64,000 bases of DNA from Streptomyces ferrugineus (lineage in GTDB: Bacteria; Actinomycetota; Actinomycetes; Streptomycetales; Streptomycetaceae). The position numbers and the translations under genes are program-made. The stretch is taken from contig NZ_CP063373.1 in NCBI RefSeq assembly GCF_015160855.1, positions 5,766,001 to 5,830,000 of the forward strand, read 5' to 3'. Below are positions 25,244 to 33,880 of this stretch, in pieces (the first letter of the stretch is position 1; each line of letters starts with the position of its first letter). The notes beneath the pieces are model-generated. The model was given only the letters and a program-made list of their open reading frames with translations. It was not told the DNA's origin and searched no databases.

Positions 25244-25291
25244 ACGCTCCTGGCGCGCCCGGCTTCAGCGCCACCCGCGAGGTGTCCATCC

Positions 25292-28200
25292 GTGTCCACT
25301 ACCCAGCGAGGAGGCATTCTCCCACCTACCGTTCATGATTCACCCAATGGTGCCCAATCCGGCCTGCCCCCGCTCGACGAGGCGTACGCTCGGCTCCTCC
25401 GAGCCGAACGACAGAAGGCGGTACGGCAGATGGCGATGGAGCCGCGGCACCCGGTCACGCAGCAACGGACGTTGATCGAGCGCCGGCGGGAACTTCAGGC
25501 TCTCGACGCCGCGTTCAAGGAGCTGCGGGGCGCCACGGACGGTGTGCCGCGGGCGAGGCGCAGGGGGCTGCTCGCCTTCAGCGGACCGGCCGGACTGGGT
25601 AAGACGGCACTCATCACGCAGGCACGTGACCGGGCCGTGGCATCGGGACTCACCGTGCTGTCGGGCAGGGGCGGGGAGAAGGAGCAGGGGTCGGCGTTCC
25701 GTGTGGTGCGCCAGTTCATGCAGCCCTGGCTGGCGAGGATGGAGGGGGCGGAACTCCACGACTTCCTGGGCAGCTGGTACGACGTCATGGCCGCGGTACT
25801 CGGCCTCGAAGCGAGGGGTACCGCCCCCGCGCCGGACCCGACCGGGGTCCGCGAGGGACTCGACTGGGTCATGACCCGCCTCACCATCAAGAAGGCGCCC
25901 GTCGTCCTGCTCCTGGACGACCTGCACTGGGCGGACGCCGAATCCCTGAGCTGGCTCGACTCCTTCGCCTCACGGGTCGATGACCTTCCCCTGCTGATCG
26001 TGGTCGCCTACCGGCCCGACGAACTGCCCTCGGAAGCGGGCGAGCTGCGTACGCTCGTCGGGCATCACGGGGACGAGCGCCCCCACGACCTGGCACACCT
26101 CACCCCCGAAGGCGTCGCGCAGATCATCAGGGACCAGGTCGGTGAGGCGGCCGAGGACGTGTTCTGCAAGGAATGCTGGTCGGCCACCGGCGGGAGCCCC
26201 TTCGAAACGGTGGAGCTCGCCATCGGACTCGCGGAGCGCGGACTGAGCGGCAGCGAGGACGACGCGCCCGCGATGCGTGAACTCGCCGCGGCGATCAAGG
26301 GCCCGGGACTGATCGAGCGTCTGGAAGGGCTCGACACCGCGACCGTCCGCTTCGCGCACGCCGCCGCCGTGCTGGGCTCGCCCTTCTCACCCCAGCTCGC
26401 CGCGGCCATCGCGGTGCTGGGCGAGGAGACCGCCGCCGAGGCGGCCCAGAAGCTGCGTGCGGCCCGGATCCTCACCGACGGCCACGGCCCGGAGGGCGAG
26501 CTGGAGTTCGTTCACCCGCTGATCGCCACGACGATCTACCGGTCCATCCGCTCCGGCTTCCGGGCCGGTCTGCACAACGCGGCCGCGGAGGCCGTCCTGA
26601 ACGCGGGGTACGGCCCCACCGCCGCCGCCCGACATCTGCTGGAGGTGTCCTGCGAGGGCAGGCCCGAGACGGTCGAGTGTCTGCGCGAGGCCGCTCGCGA
26701 ATATCTGCGCGCCGGGGCGACCGAGGCCGCCCAGCGGCTGCTGACCCGTGCGCTGCAGGAGCCGCCGCTGCCCGAGGACCGTGCCGCGATCCTGCACGAA
26801 CTCGCGGGTGCCACGTTCCTGATCGAGCCCACGGCCACGGTGCGCCATCTGCGCCAGGCGCTGGCGGAGCCCCATGTCGACCCCGATCTGCGCGCCTCCA
26901 TCGTGTACCGGCTGACGACCGCGCTCGCCCACACCGATCGGATGGCCGAGGCCGCCACCGTGGCCGCCGAGGAGGCCCGGCAGGCGACGAACCCGCGCGT
27001 CAAACTGCGGATGCAGGCCGATCAGTTCGTCTGGAGCACGATGCGCGCCGACGACCCGGACTCGCCCGCCCGCTCCCGGACGCTGGCGCGGCTGGCCGAG
27101 CAGTTGCCCGGCCGCAGCCTGGAGGAGCGCTACATCCTGGGGCTGCGGGCCTGGGACGCCGTCCTGCGGGGCGAACCGCGGCAGACCGCCCTCACGTATG
27201 CGGAGAAGTCCCTGCACGGCGGCATGAGCTGGACCGATGAGAACCGGGGCTTCGAGGTGCCCCTTTCGGTCGCCCTGGTGTTCATGTACGGCGACCAGCC
27301 GCGACGGGCCGAGGAGTTGTTCGAGAAGGGGATCGCCGAGTGCGCCGGCAAGGGCTGGCACGGCTCCCACCTGGCCTTCGGCCAGACCATCGCCGGCTAC
27401 GTCCGCTACCACCGCGGCTGTCTGGCCGAGGCCGAGGACCTGGTCCGCGAAGGCCTGCGCATCGCCGACAAGGTGGAAGGGGTCGTGGCCGCCCGGTGGT
27501 ACGGCGTCAGCGTCCTGATCCAGACGCTGCTGGCCCGTGGGCGCGTCATCGAGGCCCGCGCGCTCGCCGACGACCACCACTTCGGTGAGATGGCTCCGAA
27601 CGCCATCATCTATCCCGACCCGCGCACCGTGTACGCGGAACTGCTCCTGGCGGAGGGACGGCACGCGGAGGCGGCTGCGTTGCTGTCCGCGGTCGGGGAC
27701 TGGCTGGACGGACGGGCCTGGCGCAACCCGGCCTGGTGCCCGTGGCAGCTACGGCTGGCGACCGCGCTCGTCCCCACCGCCCCGGACGCGGCGATCGCCC
27801 ACGCCCAGGACGCCGTCCACCGCGCCCGGGACTTCGGTGCCGCCTCCGTCGTCGGCCAGGCCCTCCACACTCTCGCCGAGGTGACCGGCGGGCCGGCGGC
27901 GCTGGAGCTGTACGCGGAGGCGGTGGACCACCTGGAGCAGTCCCCCGCCTCGTACGAACTCGCCCGCGCCCAGGTCGGCCACGGCGCCGCACTGTCCCGC
28001 AACGGGCGGCTCCAGGAGGCCGCCGACCGGCTCTACCAGGGCCTGGAAGGCGCCGTCCACTGCGGGGCCGAGGCACTCGCGACACGGGCCAGGGAGGAAC
28101 TCTCGGCGGCGGGACTGCGCCCGCTGCCGCTGCGCTACGTGCACGCGGACGCGCTGACCGCGCAGGAACGCCGTACTGCCGAACTGACCGTCGAGGGAAA

Positions 28201-28342
28201 GCCGGTGGCCGTGATCGCCAAGGAACTGCACCTGACCGAGCAAGGGGTGCGGCAGTTGCTGTCCAGCGTCTACCGCAAGATCGGCACCGATGCGGCGGGC
28301 CTCGCCAGGGCCCTGGAGGCCCTTCCCCGTGTGCGTCCCTGA
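25292..28342 (+). CDS. LAL-family (LuxR with AAA ATPase) transcriptional regulator
   Basis: 1016 residues from GTG; an ATG at 25430 is a possible shorter start. N-terminal ATPase with Walker A GPAGLGKT (98-105) and Walker B VVLLLDDLHWAD near 200; a long middle part of helical TPR-like repeats; C-terminal LuxR HTH (LTAQERRTAELTVEGKPVAVIAKELHL, about 955-1005). Such large regulators commonly control Streptomyces secondary-metabolite clusters and respond to nucleotides or small ligands. Same direction and 48 bases after the terpene synthase, so it may control this P450/terpene operon. It ends 2 bases before the convergent acyl-CoA synthetase. Confidence 0.9.
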   Translation: MSTTQRGGILPPTVHDSPNGAQSGLPPLDEAYARLLRAERQKAVRQMAMEPRHPVTQQRTLIERRRELQALDAAFKELRGATDGVPRARRRGLLAFSGPAGLGKTALITQARDRAVASGLTVLSGRGGEKEQGSAFRVVRQFMQPWLARMEGAELHDFLGSWYDVMAAVLGLEARGTAPAPDPTGVREGLDWVMTRLTIKKAPVVLLLDDLHWADAESLSWLDSFASRVDDLPLLIVVAYRPDELPSEAGELRTLVGHHGDERPHDLAHLTPEGVAQIIRDQVGEAAEDVFCKECWSATGGSPFETVELAIGLAERGLSGSEDDAPAMRELAAAIKGPGLIERLEGLDTATVRFAHAAAVLGSPFSPQLAAAIAVLGEETAAEAAQKLRAARILTDGHGPEGELEFVHPLIATTIYRSIRSGFRAGLHNAAAEAVLNAGYGPTAAARHLLEVSCEGRPETVECLREAAREYLRAGATEAAQRLLTRALQEPPLPEDRAAILHELAGATFLIEPTATVRHLRQALAEPHVDPDLRASIVYRLTTALAHTDRMAEAATVAAEEARQATNPRVKLRMQADQFVWSTMRADDPDSPARSRTLARLAEQLPGRSLEERYILGLRAWDAVLRGEPRQTALTYAEKSLHGGMSWTDENRGFEVPLSVALVFMYGDQPRRAEELFEKGIAECAGKGWHGSHLAFGQTIAGYVRYHRGCLAEAEDLVREGLRIADKVEGVVAARWYGVSVLIQTLLARGRVIEARALADDHHFGEMAPNAIIYPDPRTVYAELLLAEGRHAEAAALLSAVGDWLDGRAWRNPAWCPWQLRLATALVPTAPDAAIAHAQDAVHRARDFGAASVVGQALHTLAEVTGGPAALELYAEAVDHLEQSPASYELARAQVGHGAALSRNGRLQEAADRLYQGLEGAVHCGAEALATRAREELSAAGLRPLPLRYVHADALTAQERRTAELTVEGKPVAVIAKELHLTEQGVRQLLSSVYRKIGTDAAGLARALEALPRVRP

Positions 28343-28344
28343 CG

Positions 28345-29922
28345 TCACACGGGCCGGGTACGCCCCTCCCAATACGGTTCCCGCAACCGCCGCTTGTACA
28401 GCTTGCCGTTGGGATCGCGCGGCATCTCGGCGATGAAGTCGACGCTCTTGGGCCGCTTGTAGCCGGCGAGTTGACCAGCGCAGTGGTCGAGGATGGTGGC
28501 GGCGAGCGCGGGGCCGGGTTCGTGGCCGGGGGCCGGTTCGACGACGGCCTTGACCTCCTCGCCCCAGTCGTCGTGCGGGATGCCGAAGGCGGCGGCGTCG
28601 GCGACGGCCGGGTGGGCGAGCAGGGCGGACTCGATCTCGGCCGGGTAGATGTTGACCCCACCGGAGATGATCATGTCGATCTTGCGGTCGCGGAGGAAGA
28701 GATAGCCGTCCTCGTCGAGGTAGCCGAGGTCGCCGACCGTGAAGAAGTCGCCGATGCGGTTCTTCTTCGTCTTGGCCTCGTCCTTGTGGTAGGCGAAGCC
28801 TCCGGTGTTCATCTTGAGGTAGACGGTGCCGAGTTCGCCGGGCGGGAGGCGGTTGCCGTCGTCGTCGAAGACAGCGAGTTCGCTGATGGGCCAGGCCTTG
28901 CCGACGGTGCCGGGCTTCTTCAGCCAGTCCTCGGCGGTCGCGAAGGCACCACCGCCCTCGCTGGCGGCGTAGTACTCCTCCACACAGGGGCCCCACCAGT
29001 CGAGCATCGCCCGCTTCACATGGTCGGGGCACGGGGCCGCGCCGTGGATGGCGTGCCGCATGGAGGAGACGTCGTAGCGGGCCCGTACGTCCTCGGGGAG
29101 GGCGAGGAGGCGGTGGAACTGGGTCGGGACCATATGGGTGTGCGTGCATTTGTGGGTGTCGATCAGGCGGAGCATCTCCTCGGGCGTCCACTTGTCCATC
29201 AGCACCAGCCGGTGCCCTATGTGCAGGGACGCGCCGGCGAACTGGAGCACGGCGGTGTGGTAGAGCGGTGAGCAGACCAGGTGCACGTTGTCGTCGAAGG
29301 GCCTGATGCCGAAGATGCCGAGGAAGCCGCCCAGGTAGGCCTCCTCGGGGGGCTTGCCGGACAGCGGGCGGCGGATGCCGCGGGGGCGGCCGGTGGTGCC
29401 CGAGGTGTAGTTCATGACCCAGCCGAGAGTGCGGTCGGCGGGCGCGGACTCCGGTTGTCCGTCGAGGAGTTGGGCGTAGGGCCTAAAGCCCTCGACCTGA
29501 CCCACAGCGTACCGGTGGGTGGCCGCCAGGCCCGCCTCGTCGGCGGCCCGGCGCGCGGGGTCGGCGTAGCGCTCGTGGGCGATGAGCACCTTGGCGCCGG
29601 AGTCGGCGACGATCCAGGCGATCTCGGGGCCGACGAAGTGGTGGTTGACGGGGACCAGGTAGAAGCCGGCCTGGGAGGCCGCCAGGTAGGCGGTGAAGAA
29701 CTCGACGCCGTTGGGCAGGACGACCGCGAAGGCGTCGCCGCGCTGGAGGCCGGCCGCGCGCAGGCCGTGGACGAGGCGGTTGGTGGCTGCGTGCAGGCGC
29801 CCGGCGGTCCATCGCTCGCCGTCGGGGGCGACCAGGACCGGGCGGTCCGGGTCGGCGGCGGCCTGGGCCCAGAAGCCGACGGGCGGGGTGTTGACGGTGT
29901 GTGCCGCGGGGGTGCTGGTCAC
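28345..29922 (-). CDS. Acyl-CoA synthetase paired with a nitronate-monooxygenase-like enzyme
   Basis: 525 residues, GTG start with AGGAG 6 bases upstream. ANL-superfamily ligase: P-loop NYTSGTTGRPRGIRR, YYAASEGGGAF, VGDLGYLDEDGYLFLRDRKIDMIISGG and terminal RDPNGKLYKRRLREPYW. It activates a carboxylic acid to its CoA ester. Its start overlaps the stop of the upstream oxidoreductase gene by 4 bases (GTGA), so the two act together. Sequence style is that of actinobacterial FadD proteins of steroid/branched-acid catabolism, but the exact group was not settled. Confidence 0.87.
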   Translation of the reverse strand: MTSTPAAHTVNTPPVGFWAQAAADPDRPVLVAPDGERWTAGRLHAATNRLVHGLRAAGLQRGDAFAVVLPNGVEFFTAYLAASQAGFYLVPVNHHFVGPEIAWIVADSGAKVLIAHERYADPARRAADEAGLAATHRYAVGQVEGFRPYAQLLDGQPESAPADRTLGWVMNYTSGTTGRPRGIRRPLSGKPPEEAYLGGFLGIFGIRPFDDNVHLVCSPLYHTAVLQFAGASLHIGHRLVLMDKWTPEEMLRLIDTHKCTHTHMVPTQFHRLLALPEDVRARYDVSSMRHAIHGAAPCPDHVKRAMLDWWGPCVEEYYAASEGGGAFATAEDWLKKPGTVGKAWPISELAVFDDDGNRLPPGELGTVYLKMNTGGFAYHKDEAKTKKNRIGDFFTVGDLGYLDEDGYLFLRDRKIDMIISGGVNIYPAEIESALLAHPAVADAAAFGIPHDDWGEEVKAVVEPAPGHEPGPALAATILDHCAGQLAGYKRPKSVDFIAEMPRDPNGKLYKRRLREPYWEGRTRPV

Positions 29923-31028
29923 TGGCCGCTCCTTCCGGCGATGCGGTTGATGCGGTCGACGGCCCGCTCGAAGCCGCGGGTGAGGTCGTCGAGGACGGCC
30001 TGGACGCTGCGTTCGCTGTTCATCCGGCCGACGATCTGGCCGACGGGCGTGCCGAGCAGGGGCGCGACCTCGTACTTCTGGATGCGTGAGACGGCTTCGG
30101 CCACGAGCAGTCCCTGGAGGGGCATGGGGAGGGTGCCGGGCCCGTTCGGGTCGTCCCAGGCGTCGGTCCACTCGGTGCGCAACTGGCGTGCGGGCTTGCC
30201 GGTCAGGGCGCGGGAGCGGACGGTGTCGCCGGAGCCGGCGGCGAGCAGCTTGGCGGTGAGGCCGGGCGAGTGCATGTCCGCTTCTGTGGTGGTCAGCCAT
30301 ATGGAGCCCAGCCACACACCCTGGGCGCCGAGGCTCAGTGCGGCAGCCACCTGTTGGCCGCTTCCGATGCCGCCGGCGGCGAGTACGGGCAGCGGGTCGA
30401 CCGCCTCCACCACCTCCGGGGTGAGCACCATGGAGGCGATCTCACCGGTGTGGCCGCCGGCCTCGTAGCCCTGGGCCACGACGATGTCGATGCCCGCCTC
30501 CTGGTGCTTGCGGGCGTGGCGGGCGCTGCCCGCGAGGGCGGCGACGAGCACGCCCCGGTCGTGGGCCCGCGCCACGACGTCCGCGGGCGGTGAGCCGAGG
30601 GCGTTGGCGAGCAGCTTGATCGGGTAGTCGAAGGCGACGTCGAGCTGGGTGCGGGCGACCTGCTCCATCCATCCGGTGATCCGCCAGCCGGCCGCCTCTC
30701 CCTCGGCCAGTTCGGGAACCCCGTACTTGGCGAGGGTGTCCTTGACGAACTGCCGGTGCCCCTCGGGGATCATCGCCTCGACGTCGGCCTCGGTGACGCC
30801 CTCCACCTTCTTCGTCGGCATGACGACGTCGAGGCCGTAGGGCCGGCCGTCGACATGTGCCTCGACCCAGTCGAGGTCGCGTTTGAGGTCGTCCGGTGCT
30901 GTGTAGCGGACCGCGCCGAGCACTCCGAAACCGCCGGCCCGGCTGATGGCCGCGGCGACGGCGGGGAACGGCGTGAAGCCGAAGATGGCGTGCTCGACTC
31001 CCAGTTTCTTGCTCAGCTCCGTCTGCAT
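29919..31028 (-). CDS. Nitronate monooxygenase family FMN oxidoreductase
   Basis: 369 residues, ATG start. TIM-barrel FMN protein of the NMO/2-nitropropane dioxygenase family: IFGFTPFPAVAAAISRAGGFGVLGA at the N-terminus, AQGYEAGGHTG phosphate-binding loop, PVLAAGGIGSGQQVAAALSLGAQGVWLGS. Real nitronate monooxygenases use this fold, but family members such as IpdC act as flavin reductases on CoA thioesters in steroid catabolism. Overlap with an acyl-CoA synthetase gene favours a CoA-ester substrate. A palindrome shared with the FadD19 locus lies 44 bases upstream of the start. Confidence 0.87.
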   Translation of the reverse strand: MQTELSKKLGVEHAIFGFTPFPAVAAAISRAGGFGVLGAVRYTAPDDLKRDLDWVEAHVDGRPYGLDVVMPTKKVEGVTEADVEAMIPEGHRQFVKDTLAKYGVPELAEGEAAGWRITGWMEQVARTQLDVAFDYPIKLLANALGSPPADVVARAHDRGVLVAALAGSARHARKHQEAGIDIVVAQGYEAGGHTGEIASMVLTPEVVEAVDPLPVLAAGGIGSGQQVAAALSLGAQGVWLGSIWLTTTEADMHSPGLTAKLLAAGSGDTVRSRALTGKPARQLRTEWTDAWDDPNGPGTLPMPLQGLLVAEAVSRIQKYEVAPLLGTPVGQIVGRMNSERSVQAVLDDLTRGFERAVDRINRIAGRSGQ

Positions 31029-31071
31029 GGGCGCAGGATGCCGGAGTCCTCCGGAGGACGGAAGGGGTTTC

Positions 31072-31086
31072 CTGATGCTCCGTCAG
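31072..31086. promoter_or_regulatory. Palindromic operator CTGA-N7-TCAG (second copy)
   Basis: CTGATGCTCCGTCAG followed by CTTTC. Core spacing and the TTTC tail match the site at 3224-3238. It lies 44 bases before the monooxygenase start and about 70 bases before the divergent serine hydrolase. Confidence 0.5.
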
Positions 31087-31155
31087 CTTTCTGCTCGCCT
31101 CCTGGAACGCTCACGCCTCATTGACACGACCGGCACCCGACAGGAAGGTTTCACG

Positions 31156-32937
31156 ATGACCGATGAGGTGATCCCGAGACCTGCCCGCCGTCAACCGAGA
31201 CCTACCCGCCGTCAACTGGGCACCCTGGCTCTGGGCGGTGCCCTGGCCCTCGCCCCGTTACCCGCCGCCCCGGCCGCAGCCGCGTCCGGTCGCCCCACCC
31301 TTCGCCACGGCTCCCCCGAACGCGCCGGCCTCCTCCCCGATCACCTGCGCCGACTCGTCACCGACGCCGAGGCGTTCCTGGGCCCCTCCCCCACGCACCC
31401 CTGGTACGCGGGCGCCGTCCTGCTCGCCGGGCGTGGCGGCACCGTGGCCCTGCACCAGCCGATCGGGATGGCGGTGCGCTATCGGGCGTACGACGAGGAG
31501 ACCGACACCGGCGTCGAGTTCCCGGCCGACCAGCAGCTCGCCATGGCCGAGGACACCGTCTTCGATCTGGCCTCGGTCTCCAAGCTGTTCACCTCGATCC
31601 TCGCCGTGCAGCAGATCGAGCGGGGCGCCCTCGGACTGGAGGCGACGGTCGCCTCCTACCTCCCGGACTTCGGCCGCGCGGGCAAGCAGGACATCACGGT
31701 ACGTCAGCTCCTCACCCACACCTCCGGGTTCCGCGCCTGGCTCCCGCTGTACGAGGCGCCGACGTACGAGGAGAAGCTCCAGCTCATCTGGGACGAGGCG
31801 CCGATCGACCCGCCCGGCATCGCCTACCTGTACTCGGACCTGAACCTGATCTCCCTCCAACTGGTCCTGGAGAAGATCACCGGCCGTACGCTCGACACCC
31901 TCCTCCACGACGAGATCACCGGCCCGCTCGGCATGCGCCGCACCCGCTACAACCCGCCCGCCGCCTGGAAACCGAAGATCGCGGCCACCGAGGACGCCCG
32001 CAGACCCTGGTCCGGCCTGGACCGCGGTCTGGTGTGGGGTGAGGTGCACGACGAGAACGCCTTCAGCCTCGGCGGAGTCGCGGGCCACGCGGGCGTGTTC
32101 TCGAACGCGTGGGACCTCGCGGTCCTCGGCCGGACGCTGCTCAACGGCGGCGGCTACGGCCGCGCACGCGTCCTGCGGCCGGAGTCGGTGGAGTTGATGT
32201 TCACCGACTTCAACACCGCCTTCCCCGGCGACGAGCACGGCCTCGGCTTCGAGCTCTACCAGCACTGGTACATGGGCGCGATGGCCACTCCGCGCACCGC
32301 GGGGCACACCGGCTTCACCGGCACCTCGCTGGTCCTCGACCCGACGACCGACTCCTTCCTCGTCGTGCTCGGCAACTCGGTGCACCCGGTGCGCGGTTGG
32401 CGCTCCGGCTCCGCGCCCCGGGTCGCCGCGGCGGACAACCTGGCCCGCGCCGTGCCGGTCCGGCCACGACACGGCCGTACGGCATGGTTCTCGGGAATGG
32501 CGAGCGCCACGACCGCGACCCTCGCCCTCCCCGCGCTGGACACGTCCGGCGGTGACGCGCGGCTGTGCTGCGCCCTGTGGTGGGACACCGAGCCCGAGGC
32601 GGACGGCCTCACCCTGGAGACGACGACCGACGGCGGCACCACCTGGCAGCCGCTCCCCTTCACCACGGTCCGCCACGGCGAGCCGCCGCAGTCCCACCCG
32701 ACCGGCACGGTCACCGGCTGGTCCGGCCGGGTCTGGCACCGGCTCACGGCGCGGCTCCCCGCGCACCGGGGGCTGACGCTGCGCTGGCGGTACGCCACGG
32801 ACCGGCGGTACGTGGGCCGTGGCGCGTACGTGGACGGTGTGCGCGTCGAGACGAGGCGCACCGTGCTCTTCGACGAGGCCCGGCCGGCGGACGCGGCGCG
32901 GATCACCGCGAACGGCTGGTCCGCCTGCGCAAACTGA
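31156..32937 (+). CDS. Secreted serine hydrolase (class C beta-lactamase family), Tat signal
   Basis: 593 residues, ATG with AGGAAGG upstream. The N-terminus has RRQPRPTRRQLGTLALGGA then an AAA-rich cleavage region: a Tat-like signal whose twin-arginine block is duplicated. Beta-lactamase/DD-peptidase domain (about 45-470): S140-V-S-K143 catalytic motif, Tyr motif YSDLN, HTG in AGHTGFTGT. The last 120 residues form an extra beta-rich domain with YVGRGAYVDGVRVE, like the carbohydrate-binding-type modules at the end of some secreted peptidases. Likely an esterase or D-amino-acid hydrolase outside the cell rather than a true beta-lactamase. Confidence 0.87.
   Translation: MTDEVIPRPARRQPRPTRRQLGTLALGGALALAPLPAAPAAAASGRPTLRHGSPERAGLLPDHLRRLVTDAEAFLGPSPTHPWYAGAVLLAGRGGTVALHQPIGMAVRYRAYDEETDTGVEFPADQQLAMAEDTVFDLASVSKLFTSILAVQQIERGALGLEATVASYLPDFGRAGKQDITVRQLLTHTSGFRAWLPLYEAPTYEEKLQLIWDEAPIDPPGIAYLYSDLNLISLQLVLEKITGRTLDTLLHDEITGPLGMRRTRYNPPAAWKPKIAATEDARRPWSGLDRGLVWGEVHDENAFSLGGVAGHAGVFSNAWDLAVLGRTLLNGGGYGRARVLRPESVELMFTDFNTAFPGDEHGLGFELYQHWYMGAMATPRTAGHTGFTGTSLVLDPTTDSFLVVLGNSVHPVRGWRSGSAPRVAAADNLARAVPVRPRHGRTAWFSGMASATTATLALPALDTSGGDARLCCALWWDTEPEADGLTLETTTDGGTTWQPLPFTTVRHGEPPQSHPTGTVTGWSGRVWHRLTARLPAHRGLTLRWRYATDRRYVGRGAYVDGVRVETRRTVLFDEARPADAARITANGWSACAN
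31174..31215 (+). repeat. 21 bp tandem duplication inside the Tat signal
   Basis: Two units, 31174-31194 and 31195-31215, differ at one base (CTG versus CTA region). They encode the two copies of the RPxRRQ block, so the twin-arginine motif appears twice in the signal peptide. In frame, hence no disruption. Confidence 0.85.
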
Positions 32938-32941
32938 CGGT

Positions 32942-33793
32942 TCAGCCGGGGACGTCCAGGCGCTGGGTGCCGACGACGGACAGCAGCCGCAGCGCCTCCT
33001 CGGACGGCGAGCCGGGGGTGGCGGTGTAGATGACGACCCGCTGGTCGCGGTCGGCGATGTCGAGCACGTCGCAGTCGACGGTGACCGGGCCGACGACCGG
33101 GTGGTCGAAGGTCTTGCGGAGCGTGGGAGCGGCGGTCACGTCGTGGGCCGCCCACAGCCGGGCGAACTCCTCGCTGCCGGCCAGGAGTTCGCGGACCAGC
33201 CCGGTCAGTTCCGGGTCGTCCGGGTAACGGGCCGCGGCGGCGCGCAGCCGCTGTGCGGAGTGCCGCGCGAACTCGGTCACGTCGGACACTCCGTAGAGCC
33301 GCCGGCCGTCGCGGTGCGGGCCCAGGAAGGCGCGCCGGACGAGGTTGCGGTCGCGGCGGGGCAGGGCGGAGAAGTCCTCCATCAGGGCGGCCGCGAGGTC
33401 GTTCCAGGCGATGATCTCGAACGTCGCCGAGATCACGATCGCGGCCGCGTGCGGCAGCCGGTGCAGCAGGTCGACGATGCTCCGGCGGACCTCGCGCGAG
33501 GGCCCCGGCGGCGGTCCGGGCGGGGTCCCGGCGAGGTGGTGGAGGTGGTCCCGCTCGGCGTCCGACAGGCGCAGGGCGCGGGCGAGCTGGGCCAGCACCT
33601 CGCGCGAGGGGCGCGGGGCGCGGGCCTGCTCCAGCCGTGTGTAGTACTCGGTCGAGATGAACGCGAGCTGCGCCACCTCCTCGCGGCGCAGTCCCGGCGT
33701 ACGGCGCCGCGGCCCGCTCGGCAGCCCCACGTCCGCGGGCGCGATGCGCTCGCGCCGGCTGCGCAGGAAGTCGGCCAGTTGTCGTCGGTCCAC
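32942..33793 (-). CDS. XRE-family regulator with MmyB-type ligand-binding domain
   Basis: 283 residues from GTG. N-terminal helix-turn-helix (LADFLRSRRERIAP...PGLRREEVAQLAFISTEYYTRLEQAR, about 5-60), then the MmyB ligand-binding domain (WNDLAAALMEDFS, about 100-270) with DPELTGLVRELLAGSEEFARLWAAHDV. These regulators usually control a divergent short-chain dehydrogenase and their own gene, exactly the layout here; a long inverted repeat lies between them. The ligand is possibly a fatty acid, as suggested for MmyB homologues. Confidence 0.92.
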   Translation of the reverse strand: MDRRQLADFLRSRRERIAPADVGLPSGPRRRTPGLRREEVAQLAFISTEYYTRLEQARAPRPSREVLAQLARALRLSDAERDHLHHLAGTPPGPPPGPSREVRRSIVDLLHRLPHAAAIVISATFEIIAWNDLAAALMEDFSALPRRDRNLVRRAFLGPHRDGRRLYGVSDVTEFARHSAQRLRAAAARYPDDPELTGLVRELLAGSEEFARLWAAHDVTAAPTLRKTFDHPVVGPVTVDCDVLDIADRDQRVVIYTATPGSPSEEALRLLSVVGTQRLDVPG

Positions 33794-33820
33794 CCGTCCA
33801 GTGTGCGCATGCGTCCGGGA

Positions 33821-33853
33821 GCCCAGCCAGGTACAGCCGGTGCCTGGCTGGGC
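33821..33853. promoter_or_regulatory. Long inverted repeat between the MmyB-type regulator and SDR genes
   Basis: Arms GCCCAGCCAGGTAC and GTGCCTGGCTGGGC, 14 bases with one mismatch, around AGCCG. It lies 27 bases from each start codon, so it is placed to act on both divergent promoters as the operator of the regulator. Confidence 0.7.
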
Positions 33854-33880
33854 CTTGCGGCCGGTCGCAGGCTCGACGGT

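Noticed and set aside
31156..32937. Antibiotic-resistance beta-lactamase
   Set aside because: SxxK and Tyr motifs are shared with many esterases and peptidases; the extra C-terminal domain and length do not fit a classical AmpC enzyme.
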